Below are positions 8,297-17,342 of a stretch of 64,000 nt of DNA, in pieces. A program made the translations under genes and the position numbers. Location: assembly GCA_963823845.1 (NCBI GenBank), contig CAWGND010000043.1:1-64000 (forward strand). Reading direction: 5' to 3'. The notes under the pieces were generated by a model, which had not been told where the DNA came from, made no database searches, and saw nothing but the letters and a program-made list of their open reading frames with translations. Source of the stretch: Alloacidobacterium sp963823845 (GTDB lineage: Bacteria > Acidobacteriota > Terriglobia > Terriglobales > Acidobacteriaceae). The stretch's first letter is position 1. Every line of letters starts with the position of its first letter.

Positions 8297-9328
8297 CTAA
8301 TTCTTCTGGCTTTCTTTGGTGCCCTGCTGCGCAGCGTAAGCCTTGGCCACTCCAACGGCCAAGTTGCGGATACGCGCGATCACGCCCACGCGCTCGGTAA
8401 CGGAGATAGCACCGCGCGCATCGAGCAGGTTAAACAGGTGCGAACACTTGAGACACAAGTCATACGCGCTCAGCACTGGAAAGCGCTTCATCTCGGTCTC
8501 AACGTCTTGATCAGGCTGAGCCGCGCTGTCTTTGTGCAGAAGCCGGTCATGCGCCTTCTGCCCGCGCTCCAGCTTCTTCAAGTCCTGGAAACTAGCCAGC
8601 AGCGTCTGGCATTCAGCCTCGTACATGCGCAGATGCTCCCACAGCTTCTCAACCTCAGCAGCCTCGAAGTTATAGACCGAGAACTGCAGCTCCTCCTCGA
8701 AGCGCACTTCCCCATACGTCACAGCGCGCCCCAAGATCGGATCACGCGCCCACACAATGTCGTAGATCGACTCCACGTCCTGCAGAAAGGCCGCAATGCG
8801 CTCCAAACCATACGTAATCTCACCCGAAATAGGATCGAGATCGATGCCGCCAACCTGCTGGAAATACGTAAACTGCGTAACCTCCAGCCCATCGAGCATC
8901 ACCTGCCAGCCAATGCCCCACGCGCCGAGCGTTGGCGACTCCCAGTTGTCCTCCTCGAACTTGATGTCATGCTCGCGCAGATCAATTCCGATCGCGGCCA
9001 GCGACTCCAGGTACACATCCTGAATATCCGCCGGCGGCGGCTTCAGGATCACCTGAAACTGGGTGTGCTTGTACAGCCGATTGGGATTCTCGCCATAGCG
9101 TCCATCCGCAGGGCGCCGCGACGGCTGCGCATAGGCAATGTTGATCGGCTTCGGCCCCAACACCCGCAGAAAAGTATCCGGCGACATCGTGCCAGCACCA
9201 ACTTCCACGTCATACGGCTGCTGGAGCACGCACCCGCGCTCGGCCCAGAAGCTGTGCAGGCGAAAAAGCAATTGCTGAAAGGTAAGTGGTTCCTTCTTAG
9301 TCAGAACGGAGGCTGATGCCACGCGCAA
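8297..9328 (-). CDS. glyQ: Glycyl-tRNA synthetase alpha subunit
   Basis: 343 aa, somewhat longer than the roughly 300-aa norm because of a hydrophilic C-terminal tail. Diagnostic class II core: FWAERGCVLQQPYDVEVGAG, AYAQPSRRPADGRYGENPNR, GWQVMLDGLEVTQFTYFQQ and ITYGLERIAAFLQ. It performs glycine activation and aminoacyl transfer with GlyS, immediately downstream. The ATG at 9328 is kept, although the family core starts about 15 residues later. The spacer to recO (9329-9394) shows no T-box-like structure that I can see. Confidence 0.97.
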   Translation of the reverse strand: MRVASASVLTKKEPLTFQQLLFRLHSFWAERGCVLQQPYDVEVGAGTMSPDTFLRVLGPKPINIAYAQPSRRPADGRYGENPNRLYKHTQFQVILKPPPADIQDVYLESLAAIGIDLREHDIKFEEDNWESPTLGAWGIGWQVMLDGLEVTQFTYFQQVGGIDLDPISGEITYGLERIAAFLQDVESIYDIVWARDPILGRAVTYGEVRFEEELQFSVYNFEAAEVEKLWEHLRMYEAECQTLLASFQDLKKLERGQKAHDRLLHKDSAAQPDQDVETEMKRFPVLSAYDLCLKCSHLFNLLDARGAISVTERVGVIARIRNLAVGVAKAYAAQQGTKESQKN

Positions 9329-9394
9329 ATCTCTCTAAAAAACTGAATTGGCTGCTGAAGCGATTCTAAATTATCTTCTCGAGGTTAAATCCAC

Positions 9395-10138
9395 TTAACC
9401 GCCAAGCTTCGCCAGCGCAACCGCGGTCGTCAGCCTTCGCTCCAGATGCCGCTCCAACCCCTGGATCGCGAACCGCCGCAGATCGGCAGCACGGCTGCGC
9501 GGCCATTCCTCGCCGGCGAACGCAGTAAGTGGCTGCCGAAAGATGCGCAGCGCCAGTGCCAGCGACTCCGGTGAAAGCGTTGAACTCGCCATCCGCTTAT
9601 GCTCGACGCAGACGAGACCGTCTGCGTGCGCGTGCCAGTACGCCGGACGCCCAGCAAATCCCTCGCCGCCAACAGTGCAGTGCACGACATCCGGCATCCA
9701 CCCCATCAGCCGCGTGATCCAGAGGGCGAAATAAGTCACCGGCATCCAGACTCTAGTAGTAGTCGTATGATCGAGTACTGCCAATAGCAGCCGGAAGACG
9801 GCGTCATGTGGATCGCGATCAGGCAGAATTTCTTCCAGTACCTCGGCGTAGAAAGCGAGTGCCGCCGCGCGAGTGTAGTCCATTGAGCCGGAAAGCGGCG
9901 ACGACACAATCTCGAACGAATCGAGGCGCACAAGTTCCTGCCGTGGCTTTTCGGCATAGTTGGCTAGAACGTGCGTCATGGGCTCAAGCGCTCCGCCGAA
10001 GCGGCGGCGGCTCTTGCTGGCAGCCTTAGCGACACCTTTGATCTTGCCTTGATCTCGCGTGAAAAGAGAGACGATAAGATCGGCCTCATGGACGGGCCAG
10101 GTGCGGAGAACAACGGCTTCGGCCTGATGAACAATCAC
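9395..10138 (-). CDS. recO: DNA repair protein RecO
   Basis: 247 aa. The N-terminal OB-fold begins AEAVVLRTWPVHEADLIVSL and continues with FTRDQGKIKGVAKAASKSRR, both typical of RecO. The C-terminal helical domain carries no clear Cys4 zinc cluster. RecO loads RecA onto SSB-coated DNA with RecR in the RecFOR pathway. It lies 66 nt upstream of glyQ on the same strand and may share its transcript. Length and motif order are normal. Confidence 0.92.
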   Translation of the reverse strand: MIVHQAEAVVLRTWPVHEADLIVSLFTRDQGKIKGVAKAASKSRRRFGGALEPMTHVLANYAEKPRQELVRLDSFEIVSSPLSGSMDYTRAAALAFYAEVLEEILPDRDPHDAVFRLLLAVLDHTTTTRVWMPVTYFALWITRLMGWMPDVVHCTVGGEGFAGRPAYWHAHADGLVCVEHKRMASSTLSPESLALALRIFRQPLTAFAGEEWPRSRAADLRRFAIQGLERHLERRLTTAVALAKLGG

Positions 10139-10259
10139 TCAAAGGCAGGATAGAACAGAGTGGCCGCGCGCTTCCTATCCTGGCAATAGAAAAGGGCACC
10201 GCAACCATGCAGCGCCCCGCTATGTCTTCGTTATGAAAACGGATAGAAGTTTCAGTGTG

Positions 10260-10475
10260 TTAAGAAGCCTTCATGAGTTCACGCTCAGCGCGTAACCAGT
10301 CATGTTCGGCATGTCCTTCGGTGTATCCGCGCTCGGCCCAGAACCTCTGCGCGAGAGCGGCAATCTGATCGTGAGTTGGACGGATGACAATCGGCTCCGC
10401 CGCGTCAGCGGTAGTAGTCTTCTTTGCGGGAGCCTTACGGGGTTTCGTAGTCTTTTCGCCTTTGGGGGCTGGCAT
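10260..10475 (-). CDS. DUF2934 family small protein
   Basis: 71 aa. A Lys/Thr/Ala-rich N-terminus is followed by the DUF2934 signature: IAALAQRFWAERGYTEGHAE, then DWLRAERELM. These short proteins are common in Acidobacteria and some Proteobacteria and have no established function. The basic, low-complexity N-terminus suggests nucleic-acid contact, which is inference only. It is divergent from the YdeI-like gene with a short shared upstream region. Confidence 0.8.
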   Translation of the reverse strand: MPAPKGEKTTKPRKAPAKKTTTADAAEPIVIRPTHDQIAALAQRFWAERGYTEGHAEHDWLRAERELMKAS

Positions 10476-10603
10476 TTCTAATGATCCTCCTGGGAGATAT
10501 CTTCTATTTTATGATGACAAAGCTCTGGCCGCATCTGCGAGAGGAAAGTGTTTCGCCGGCATTGACTATAAAGGTCCCACGCCGCGCGAAGGAAAAACCG
10601 CAT

Positions 10604-11191
10604 ATGACAGACAAATCCAAAAATGAACTGCAAAGGCTCGCCTTCGCCAGCCAGAAAACATGGGAGAAGTGGTTGAAAACAAATCATCTCGCATCGCCCG
10701 GAGTTTGGTTGCAGTTGGCAAAGAAGGCATCGGGTACGCTGTCTGTCACATATGCCGAGGCCATAGAGACAGCACTGTGTTATGGCTGGATTGACGGTCA
10801 GAAGCAGAGCCACAACGCCGAAGCGTGGCTGCAGAAGTTTACTCCCCGAGGGCGCAAGAGCATCTGGTCGAAGATCAACTGCGAAAAAGCCTCGGCGCTC
10901 ATAGAAAACGGCAGAATGAAGCCCGCCGGTCTCGCGGAAGTGGAACGGGCGAAACAGGATGGCCGATGGGAGCAGGCCTATGACTCTCCCAGCAGCGCAA
11001 CTGTCCCGCCGGACCTACAGGCTGCCTTGAACAAAAGTCCACGCGCAAAAGCCTTTTTTGCAACGCTCGAAAGCCGCAACCGCTATGCCATCCTCTGGCG
11101 CGTACAAACTGCAAAGAAAACGGAAACCCGCTCAAAGCGCATCGCATTGTTCGTAGAAATGCTGGAACGCGGCGAGAAACTCCACCCGTGA
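10604..11191 (+). CDS. YdeI/OmpD-associated family protein
   Basis: 195 aa from the ATG at 10604, which follows GAAGGA at good spacing; upstream ATGs would add an unrelated leader. Family features include WEKWLKTNHLASPGVWLQLA, TYAEAIETALCYGWIDGQKQ, FTPRGRKSIWSKIN and a C-terminal helix rich in Lys/Arg (RSKRIALFVEML). These cytoplasmic proteins are linked in the literature to bacteriocin and peptide stress, but no biochemical activity is firmly established. Confidence 0.88.
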   Translation: MTDKSKNELQRLAFASQKTWEKWLKTNHLASPGVWLQLAKKASGTLSVTYAEAIETALCYGWIDGQKQSHNAEAWLQKFTPRGRKSIWSKINCEKASALIENGRMKPAGLAEVERAKQDGRWEQAYDSPSSATVPPDLQAALNKSPRAKAFFATLESRNRYAILWRVQTAKKTETRSKRIALFVEMLERGEKLHP

Positions 11192-11209
11192 TGTTAATTC
11201 ACAGCGCGA

Positions 11210-12442
11210 TTACTCCACTTCCTGCTTGGCTCGATATCCATCGCGCGCAATGATGTCATACTTCAACGGTTTGTGTTTTTCATCCTGCATGCGCAGAGGA
11301 TGGCCCTCGTTGTCCACTAGCTCTACACGCAGCTTACGATAGGTGCCATCCTGCTTCACGTTGGTGGGGTGGTAGCTCAGCACATACTGGTTGCGTATCG
11401 ACTCGTTGATCGCCCTGAAATCTTCGGGGAGTTCGGCGGTGAAACGAGGCTCAAAATACATCCCGCCGGTCATGCGGGCAAAGCTTTGCAACTGATTCTG
11501 TGCCTGCAGCATTCCGATGCTGTTCATACGCCCACTGGCAAAGTTGCCCCCTCCCATGACCCCGGCTCCTCCTGTGGCAATGGAGAAAATGGTTACGTTC
11601 GGCGTTGCTTTGATCTTCTGCAGGCACTTGTCCAGGGTAATTTTTGAGAAGGTATCGCGGCCAGAAGAAACAAGAATCACATACTTCCGGCCATCCACTC
11701 GGGTCAAGCGGTCAAGCGTCGTGTAGACCGCGTCGAAAAGATTCGTTTCCTGCCAGGTTGGAATGGTCAACGACTGGATGGCCTGCTGGATCTGCGTTTT
11801 GTCCTGGGTGAAGTCAGTCAGGATCGTGGTATGCATGTCGTAGGTGACGACAGCAACATAATCGTCTGGGCGCAACTGGCGTGTGAACGTGATGGCCGTA
11901 TTCCACATGTCATAGATAAAGTTATAGCTAGTCGCCGCAAACTCAACCAGCAAGACAGCAGTGATCGGCGCCTGGATGCGCTGGAAGCTGGTGATGTCCT
12001 GCGCTGTGCCGTCTTCATAAACGCGAAAATTTTCCTTCTGCAGGTTCGGCACGAACTGGTGCGTTTTTTCCAGAATCACGCCTACGTCCACGTTGACGAC
12101 TGGAACATCCACACGCAGAGAAAAATTCTGCAGTCCGGGAGGGTTCTTCACCTTCGGCTCGGGTGGCGGAGGCGGCGGGGGCGCTGTTTCTGATTCTTTC
12201 TTCTTGGGAATCGCAATCGCGCCGTTATCGCCGCCGGGCCCCCCTGCATCAGGCGATGTTTGATCCGGCTGCTGACCTTGCTGGTTCGGTTGAGCTTGCT
12301 GCTGTTGGGTCGGCTGGGACTGCTGGGGTTGTTGCTGCGCCGAAGCTGCGCTCTGGCAAAAAACCACAGAAAACAGGGCAATCGAAGCGAAAATCTGACG
12401 AATTCGGGGTGCGTCGAGCGGGATGTTCATGCGTTGATTCAT
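11210..12442 (-). CDS. VWFA-related secreted protein (Acidobacteria type)
   Basis: About 410 aa from the ATG at 12442. Signal peptide up to CQSAASAQ, then a Gln/Pro-rich linker (roughly residues 36-105), then a von Willebrand A-like fold containing NVDVGVILEKTHQFVPNLQK, VAVVTYDMHTTILTDF and KYVILVSSGRDTF. It matches the acidobacterial VWFA-related family in layout. The expected MIDAS motif DxSxS is replaced by E-F-A-A-T (LLVEFAATSYN, about residue 165), so canonical metal-dependent ligand binding is doubtful. It is probably periplasmic or extracellular. It is divergently arranged with the S55 peptidase, and their start regions nearly abut. Confidence 0.88.
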   Translation of the reverse strand: MNQRMNIPLDAPRIRQIFASIALFSVVFCQSAASAQQQPQQSQPTQQQQAQPNQQGQQPDQTSPDAGGPGGDNGAIAIPKKKESETAPPPPPPPEPKVKNPPGLQNFSLRVDVPVVNVDVGVILEKTHQFVPNLQKENFRVYEDGTAQDITSFQRIQAPITAVLLVEFAATSYNFIYDMWNTAITFTRQLRPDDYVAVVTYDMHTTILTDFTQDKTQIQQAIQSLTIPTWQETNLFDAVYTTLDRLTRVDGRKYVILVSSGRDTFSKITLDKCLQKIKATPNVTIFSIATGGAGVMGGGNFASGRMNSIGMLQAQNQLQSFARMTGGMYFEPRFTAELPEDFRAINESIRNQYVLSYHPTNVKQDGTYRKLRVELVDNEGHPLRMQDEKHKPLKYDIIARDGYRAKQEVE

Positions 12443-12530
12443 TGTGAGACTTCGAGGCGTCCTCCTGCAAGCGCCGTGCGGAACTAAGGTTTCGTCTCCG
12501 CGAAAGAAAAAATGCTCTACTCTTGTAGAC

Positions 12531-14339
12531 GTGGATATCCGCCTGAAAGACATCGGCTGTCTGATTTTGTTCGGGGCTTCGGCCATCATGGCGCAGACCG
12601 CGTCTTTGCCCGCCAGCCCCCCGCCGTCAACTGCGGGATTCTTTCCAATCGACCAGGTCCATCGCGGCCTGCATGGCGTGGCCTATACCGTTTTTGAAGG
12701 CGTAGTGCCTGAACCGATGGGCGTCCAGATTCTGGGCCTCCTGCACAACGCTCTCGGCCCCGGACAGGACATGATTCTGGCGCGCCTCGAAGGCACTAAA
12801 CCTGAGTACACAGGCGTTGTTGCCGGCATGAGCGGCAGCCCTGTCTATGTCGATGGCAAATTGCTGGGGGCCATCAGCTATCGCATCGGCGCCTTCAGCA
12901 AGGAGCCTATCGCGGGCATTACTCCCATCGGCCAGATGCTGGAAGTGGCTCACCAGAGCGCGGACTTGATAGCGGCCAACAATAGCCTGCCGTCGTTCAC
13001 CCAGACCGCTAGCGCGAAGGGTGCGCCGCCCCTTCCGGGCGCAGCTCAGGATACCGTCGAGACTAGTGCAATTCGTCCGATGGATATGCCGCTGGTCTTC
13101 AATGGGTTTAACCCGGAAGCATTGGAGCTGTGGAAAGAACACGCGCCGCTGCTAGGCCTCACAGCCGTTGCCGGGATCGGCGGCTCATCCAGCGATGAAA
13201 AGCAGCCTGAGCCGATCATCCCCGGCTCGGCGGTCAGCGCTTTGCTGATGCGCGGTGACCTGGAGATCGCGGCGACTTGTACAGTCACCTACGTCGATCC
13301 GAAGCAGCTGCTGGCCTGCGGGCATCCGATTACGCAATTCGGTCCGGTCTCGATGCCGATGACGAAGGCGCAGGTCGTAGCCACTCTGCCTTCTCCGCTC
13401 TACGCATTCAAGATCATCAACACTACGGAAACCGTCGGCTCCTTTACGGAAGACCGCGAATCAGCAATCCGCGGCGCGTTTGGCCAGCAGGCGAAGATGA
13501 TTCCAGTGACGGTCAATATTACGGGTGAACAGGCTCCTCATGCATTGCACATCGAGGTCGTAGACCAGCCGCAGATCACGCCCTCCGCCGTTATGGTTGC
13601 AGTCTTTCAGGCCCTGATGCAGCGCAACACCTTCACGGCGGAAACCAGCTATCGAATTCGCAGCACCGTAAACGTCTCCGGCTTTCCCGCAGTTCATTTC
13701 GGCGGACTCGCGGCTCCCAGTGAAATGGCACCGGCAAATCTGCTGGCGGCTCTAATGGTAGGTGAGCGGTTCTCGCGCCTCTATGACAACTCCGCGCGTC
13801 AGACGCCCATTAGTAGCGTGGACATAGAAGTAGAAACCATCCCCAGGCACCTCGCCGCGCAGCTTGAGAGCGCGCAGAGCACCGCGCCGATCGTGCATCC
13901 TGGCGAAACCATCACGATCGAAGCCACTATCCGACCCTGGCGCGGAGAGGTGCGGAATGTTCGCATTCCGGTGACGCTGCCCGCGGTTCTGAGCGAAGGC
14001 CAGGTGCGTTTGCTTGTAAGCGACGGCAGCACGCTGGATCGCATCACTCAGGCATCACGCTTCGGCAGCCAGGACCTTGATGTCGCCGCGACCATTGAAC
14101 AGCTGAACAACCTACATGAGAACGACCGCCTATACGTCACCTTGCTGGAGCCATCGCCTCAGGCCGTGCTCGACGGACGCACCCTGGCAACCGTACCCAT
14201 GTCCATGGCGAATGTTCTGGAGCCTCTCCGCCAGAACCAGAAGCTTACGCTCAGCGGTGAATCGGCTGTGCCTATGGCCTCCGTCGCCATCGACAACTTA
14301 CTTACCGGGCAGCAGGTATTGACACTGCGGGTGGAGTAA
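12531..14339 (+). CDS. SpoIVB-type (S55) peptidase domain protein
   Basis: About 602 aa from a GTG at 12531, chosen because a signal-like segment (DIRLKDIGCLILFGASAIMA) follows directly; an ATG at 12444 is possible but would overlap the divergent promoter. The N-terminal domain has YTVFEGVVPEPMGVQILG and the serine motif GMSGSPVYVDGKLLGAISY (Ser about 103), as in SpoIVB serine peptidases; ACGHPITQFG follows. The remainder (about residues 330-600) is beta-rich and ends in repeats of the NVRIPVTLP type. There is no PDZ call I can support. Such proteins occur in non-sporulating Acidobacteria; the substrate is unknown. Confidence 0.85.
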   Translation: MDIRLKDIGCLILFGASAIMAQTASLPASPPPSTAGFFPIDQVHRGLHGVAYTVFEGVVPEPMGVQILGLLHNALGPGQDMILARLEGTKPEYTGVVAGMSGSPVYVDGKLLGAISYRIGAFSKEPIAGITPIGQMLEVAHQSADLIAANNSLPSFTQTASAKGAPPLPGAAQDTVETSAIRPMDMPLVFNGFNPEALELWKEHAPLLGLTAVAGIGGSSSDEKQPEPIIPGSAVSALLMRGDLEIAATCTVTYVDPKQLLACGHPITQFGPVSMPMTKAQVVATLPSPLYAFKIINTTETVGSFTEDRESAIRGAFGQQAKMIPVTVNITGEQAPHALHIEVVDQPQITPSAVMVAVFQALMQRNTFTAETSYRIRSTVNVSGFPAVHFGGLAAPSEMAPANLLAALMVGERFSRLYDNSARQTPISSVDIEVETIPRHLAAQLESAQSTAPIVHPGETITIEATIRPWRGEVRNVRIPVTLPAVLSEGQVRLLVSDGSTLDRITQASRFGSQDLDVAATIEQLNNLHENDRLYVTLLEPSPQAVLDGRTLATVPMSMANVLEPLRQNQKLTLSGESAVPMASVAIDNLLTGQQVLTLRVE

Positions 14340-14371
14340 GGCGCCGCGCACAGTCCTTCGGGCTGAGTTAG

Positions 14372-16072
14372 TTATCTGCGGTCATCACCCTTCGAGACCC
14401 GAGGTAGTACCTGGTCTGGCATTCCGTACGCAGCATCGTCGCTCGCGACAACTAGGTATTGGTTCCCGCCGGAATATTTTGCTCGGTACATGGCAATATC
14501 AGCGGCCCGCCAGAGCTGCGCGCCCTCGGTCCCATGGTCGGGATAGAGCGCCACACCAACGCTGGCGGAAAGCTGCATATCCAGATCCCCGACGCTGAAT
14601 CGACGTCGAAATTCCGTAAGCAGGTCAGAAGCCACCTTCTCCGCGTCGGCGCTGTGCAACAACTCGCCGATCACGATAGTGAACTCTTCCCCTCCCGTCC
14701 GCGCCACCGTATCACTCTCGCGCAGGCGCTTCGTTAGCCGCTCGGCGATCTCCTGCAGGCAGGCATCGCCGGTCGCGTGGCCGTAGTTATCGTTGATCTG
14801 TTTGAAGCGGTCCAGATCGATGCACAAAACTGCGGCCTTGTGGCCGTAGCGCGACGCATTCTCCAGCGTATGACGCATGCGCTGTTCCAGCAGGAAACGA
14901 TTCGGCAGGTTGGTCAGCGAATCATGATGGGCCCGGTGTACAAGCTGTTCGTGTAGCCGCTCACGGTCCGTTACATCCCGCACCAGGGACAGGCGCGCAT
15001 CGCGGCCTTCGAACTCAATCGGGTGCGACGATATCTCCGCCTGGAACTCGCTGCCGTCTTTTCTGCGCTGCGTCCACGGGCCGGTAACTTTGATCGAGCT
15101 GTGGGTATCCGCTAGCAGCCGCTCCACACCCGCCAGGGCCGCAACTTCGTGCAAGTCGCCGATCGTCATTTTCAGGAACTCGTTCCTGTCGTATCCATAT
15201 TCCTGCAGGGCCGCATTGTTCACCCGCAAAAAAGCAAAGCTCTTCGTGTCATAGATGAACATCGGGTGCGGGTTGCTGTCGAACAGTACCCGATACTGCT
15301 CGCTTTGCCAGTTCGCCAAATAGATCTGGTCCTCCAGCAGCGTCAGAATCATGCCGAATTCCACAAAATATTTCGGCACGTTCCACAATTCCCCCGGGAC
15401 ATGCAATTGAGGAAAGAAATGAGCAACCGAAAGCGCCACGGGAAATACGGCAGCCCAAACCAGAAGCCCTGCGGACGCAGTGATCACCCCGGCCGAAGGG
15501 CGGCGAAAGTCATTCCAGAAAAGAAAGGCGTTTACCAGAAATAATTGCGCCAGCAGAGCATAGATGCCGAGGTCTGCCTGCTGCGTGCCGATCAACCAGA
15601 ACAACCAGGCACCGCAAACGATAGCTGCAAGAGTATTCGTCCATAAAACAGTGGGTTTGTCCCGGTTGAAGCGCCAGCCTGTCCAGATAGCTGCAGCCTC
15701 AATCCCCGTGGCAAAGCAGATAAGCGGCCATACCGTGGAGTAACCGAAGATCACGAGAAAGATATAGATCAGCGGCGGAATGCCGATCGTTACGCCAAGT
15801 AATCTCAGGCTCTTGTGCCGAAGAGCAAAGGCCGACGACGCGAGAACAAAGCAAACCCCGCACAGCAGCAGGCCGCCCATGGCCAGCGCAATTTGCATTT
15901 CCTGCCAGAATGGCGTCGAGACCTGAGGCAGCAAAATTGCAAAATGGGCCAAAGTAAACAGCCACCCGGCGATCCAATAGCGCAGGCGGCGCGATGCTCG
16001 CTTCCGGTAGATCACTCCGAACAGCAGCACCAGCAGACCGAGAATCAGGATATCAAGCAGCCTGTCTTGCAT
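14372..16072 (-). CDS. Membrane-bound PAS-GGDEF diguanylate cyclase
   Basis: 566 aa. Seven or eight hydrophobic segments occupy roughly residues 1-225. A PAS domain (FDSNPHPMFIYDTKSFAFLR, then EYGYDRNEFL) and a PAC-like stretch follow to about 370. A GGDEF domain comes next: NLPNRFLLEQRM, DLDRFKQINDNYGHATGD, then ARTGGEEFTIVIGE with the active-site loop GGEEF near residue 460. RESD lies five residues before the loop, so the allosteric I-site is intact. It is predicted to make c-di-GMP in response to a membrane or PAS-sensed cue. No effector or phosphodiesterase is adjacent. Confidence 0.93.
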   Translation of the reverse strand: MQDRLLDILILGLLVLLFGVIYRKRASRRLRYWIAGWLFTLAHFAILLPQVSTPFWQEMQIALAMGGLLLCGVCFVLASSAFALRHKSLRLLGVTIGIPPLIYIFLVIFGYSTVWPLICFATGIEAAAIWTGWRFNRDKPTVLWTNTLAAIVCGAWLFWLIGTQQADLGIYALLAQLFLVNAFLFWNDFRRPSAGVITASAGLLVWAAVFPVALSVAHFFPQLHVPGELWNVPKYFVEFGMILTLLEDQIYLANWQSEQYRVLFDSNPHPMFIYDTKSFAFLRVNNAALQEYGYDRNEFLKMTIGDLHEVAALAGVERLLADTHSSIKVTGPWTQRRKDGSEFQAEISSHPIEFEGRDARLSLVRDVTDRERLHEQLVHRAHHDSLTNLPNRFLLEQRMRHTLENASRYGHKAAVLCIDLDRFKQINDNYGHATGDACLQEIAERLTKRLRESDTVARTGGEEFTIVIGELLHSADAEKVASDLLTEFRRRFSVGDLDMQLSASVGVALYPDHGTEGAQLWRAADIAMYRAKYSGGNQYLVVASDDAAYGMPDQVLPRVSKGDDRR

Positions 16073-16250
16073 GCGGTCCTCTACCTCACCATCGGCGGCT
16101 TCTCACTAAGTATGAAGAAAATCGCAAAAATGCCTGAAAAGTAAAGACAAAGGGCCACAAGGAACGAGACACGACTGCCTGGCTGGCAGTTCTAGGGAAG
16201 CTATTACCAAAACAAAAAGTACTTCAACGTACTGCTTCGATCTATCTTCA

Positions 16251-16327
16251 TGGTGGGCAGTGCAGGGCTCGAACCTGCGACCTCCTGCTTGTAAGGCAGG
16301 CGCTCTAACCAACTGAGCTAACCGCCC
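16251..16327 (-). tRNA. tRNA-Val (anticodon TAC)
   Basis: The reverse complement folds as a full cloverleaf: acceptor GGGCGGT pairs with ACTGCCC, D-arm GCTC/GAGC, anticodon stem CCTGC/GCAGG with loop CTTACAA (anticodon TAC), T-arm GCAGG/CCTGC with loop TTCGAGC, and an encoded CCA end. No integrase gene or duplicated 3' end is seen nearby, so it does not look like a used attachment site. Confidence 0.96.
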
Positions 16328-16416
16328 ATGAATATTCCCAGTTCTCTAGGGGCCAGAACCGATAGGGCAATTTTACCAGCAAAGCGGCGCAGGCTGAACC
16401 CGAAACGCGAAGAGGT

Positions 16417-17295
16417 ATGCACCCCGCTGATACACTTGCCGCTGTGCCCCGCCTGATTGTGAACGCAGACGACTTTGGACTGACTGCTGGAGTGAACCAG
16501 GCGGTGATGGAATTGCACCGCGCCGGTGCGCTCACTTCAGCAACAATGATGGCGACTGCATCACACTTTGATCAAGCTGTATCAGCAGCAAGCCAATCTC
16601 CCTCCCTCGGCGTGGGTTGCCACATCGTGCTCGTGGATGGAACACCGGCGCTTCCTCGATCAGCGATTCCATCTTTGCTCGACGCCTCGTCCCAAAATGG
16701 AACCGCCTTTCGCCCAAAACTAAGCACTTTCGTAACAGACCTGCTCTGTGGTCGCATCAGCGATACCGAAATTGAGGCCGAAGCCACCGCACAAATCAGG
16801 AAACTTCAGCAAGCCGGAATCCAGGTCACGCACCTCGACACGCACAAGCACACCCACATGTTTCCCCGCGTTCTGCGCCCGCTGCTGCGGGCTGCTCTGG
16901 CCTGCCGAGTTAAGGCCATCCGCAACCCTTTTGAGCCTAACTGGAGCCTGAACGCCACCGCCAGTGCCGGACACGTCCGCAAGATGCAGGTGCGTCTGCT
17001 GCGCTCGCAGAGCGCGGCCTTCAGTGAGGAAGTCACCGGCTCCGGGCTCCTGACCACCGATGGCGCCATCGGGATCCTTGCAACCGGCACCCTTGATGCT
17101 CTGACCATTCGTAACCTGCTGTCAGCGATGCCCGACGGAACCTGGGAACTGGTCTGCCATCCCGGCTACAACGATGCCGCCCTGCAGCAGCAACGCACGC
17201 GCCTGCTCGATTCCCGGGACGTGGAGCGAACTGCCCTGCTCGAAACCATCCCACATGCAAATTGCGAGCTCATCCACTTCGGACAGCGGGCATGA
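16417..17295 (+). CDS. hpnK: ChbG/HpnK (YdjC) family carbohydrate deacetylase
   Basis: 292 aa. Family motifs in order: RLIVNADDFGLTAGVNQAV (metal-binding Asp pair), CHIVLVDGTPAL, HLDTHKHTHMFP (metal His cluster) and CHPGYND. YdjC-type enzymes remove N- or O-acetyl groups from sugars; the HpnK subgroup is associated with hopanoid clusters, although no hopanoid gene is visible here. It ends 47 nt before bshA on the same strand. HpnK and other YdjC members are hard to separate by eye, so the symbol is tentative. Confidence 0.8.
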   Translation: MHPADTLAAVPRLIVNADDFGLTAGVNQAVMELHRAGALTSATMMATASHFDQAVSAASQSPSLGVGCHIVLVDGTPALPRSAIPSLLDASSQNGTAFRPKLSTFVTDLLCGRISDTEIEAEATAQIRKLQQAGIQVTHLDTHKHTHMFPRVLRPLLRAALACRVKAIRNPFEPNWSLNATASAGHVRKMQVRLLRSQSAAFSEEVTGSGLLTTDGAIGILATGTLDALTIRNLLSAMPDGTWELVCHPGYNDAALQQQRTRLLDSRDVERTALLETIPHANCELIHFGQRA

Positions 17296-17342
17296 ATCTA
17301 TTAATCCTCCAGTTACGTCCAATGCGGAGACGGTGAGCGAGC

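Noticed and set aside
7163..9316. 717-aa open frame on the plus strand
   Set aside because: It lies opposite the glyS-glyQ genes, whose products match known families in full. It shows only Arg/His/Leu-rich shadow composition.
16251..16327. tRNA-Val as an integration site of a mobile island
   Set aside because: No integrase, no repeated tRNA 3' end and no change in gene type nearby.
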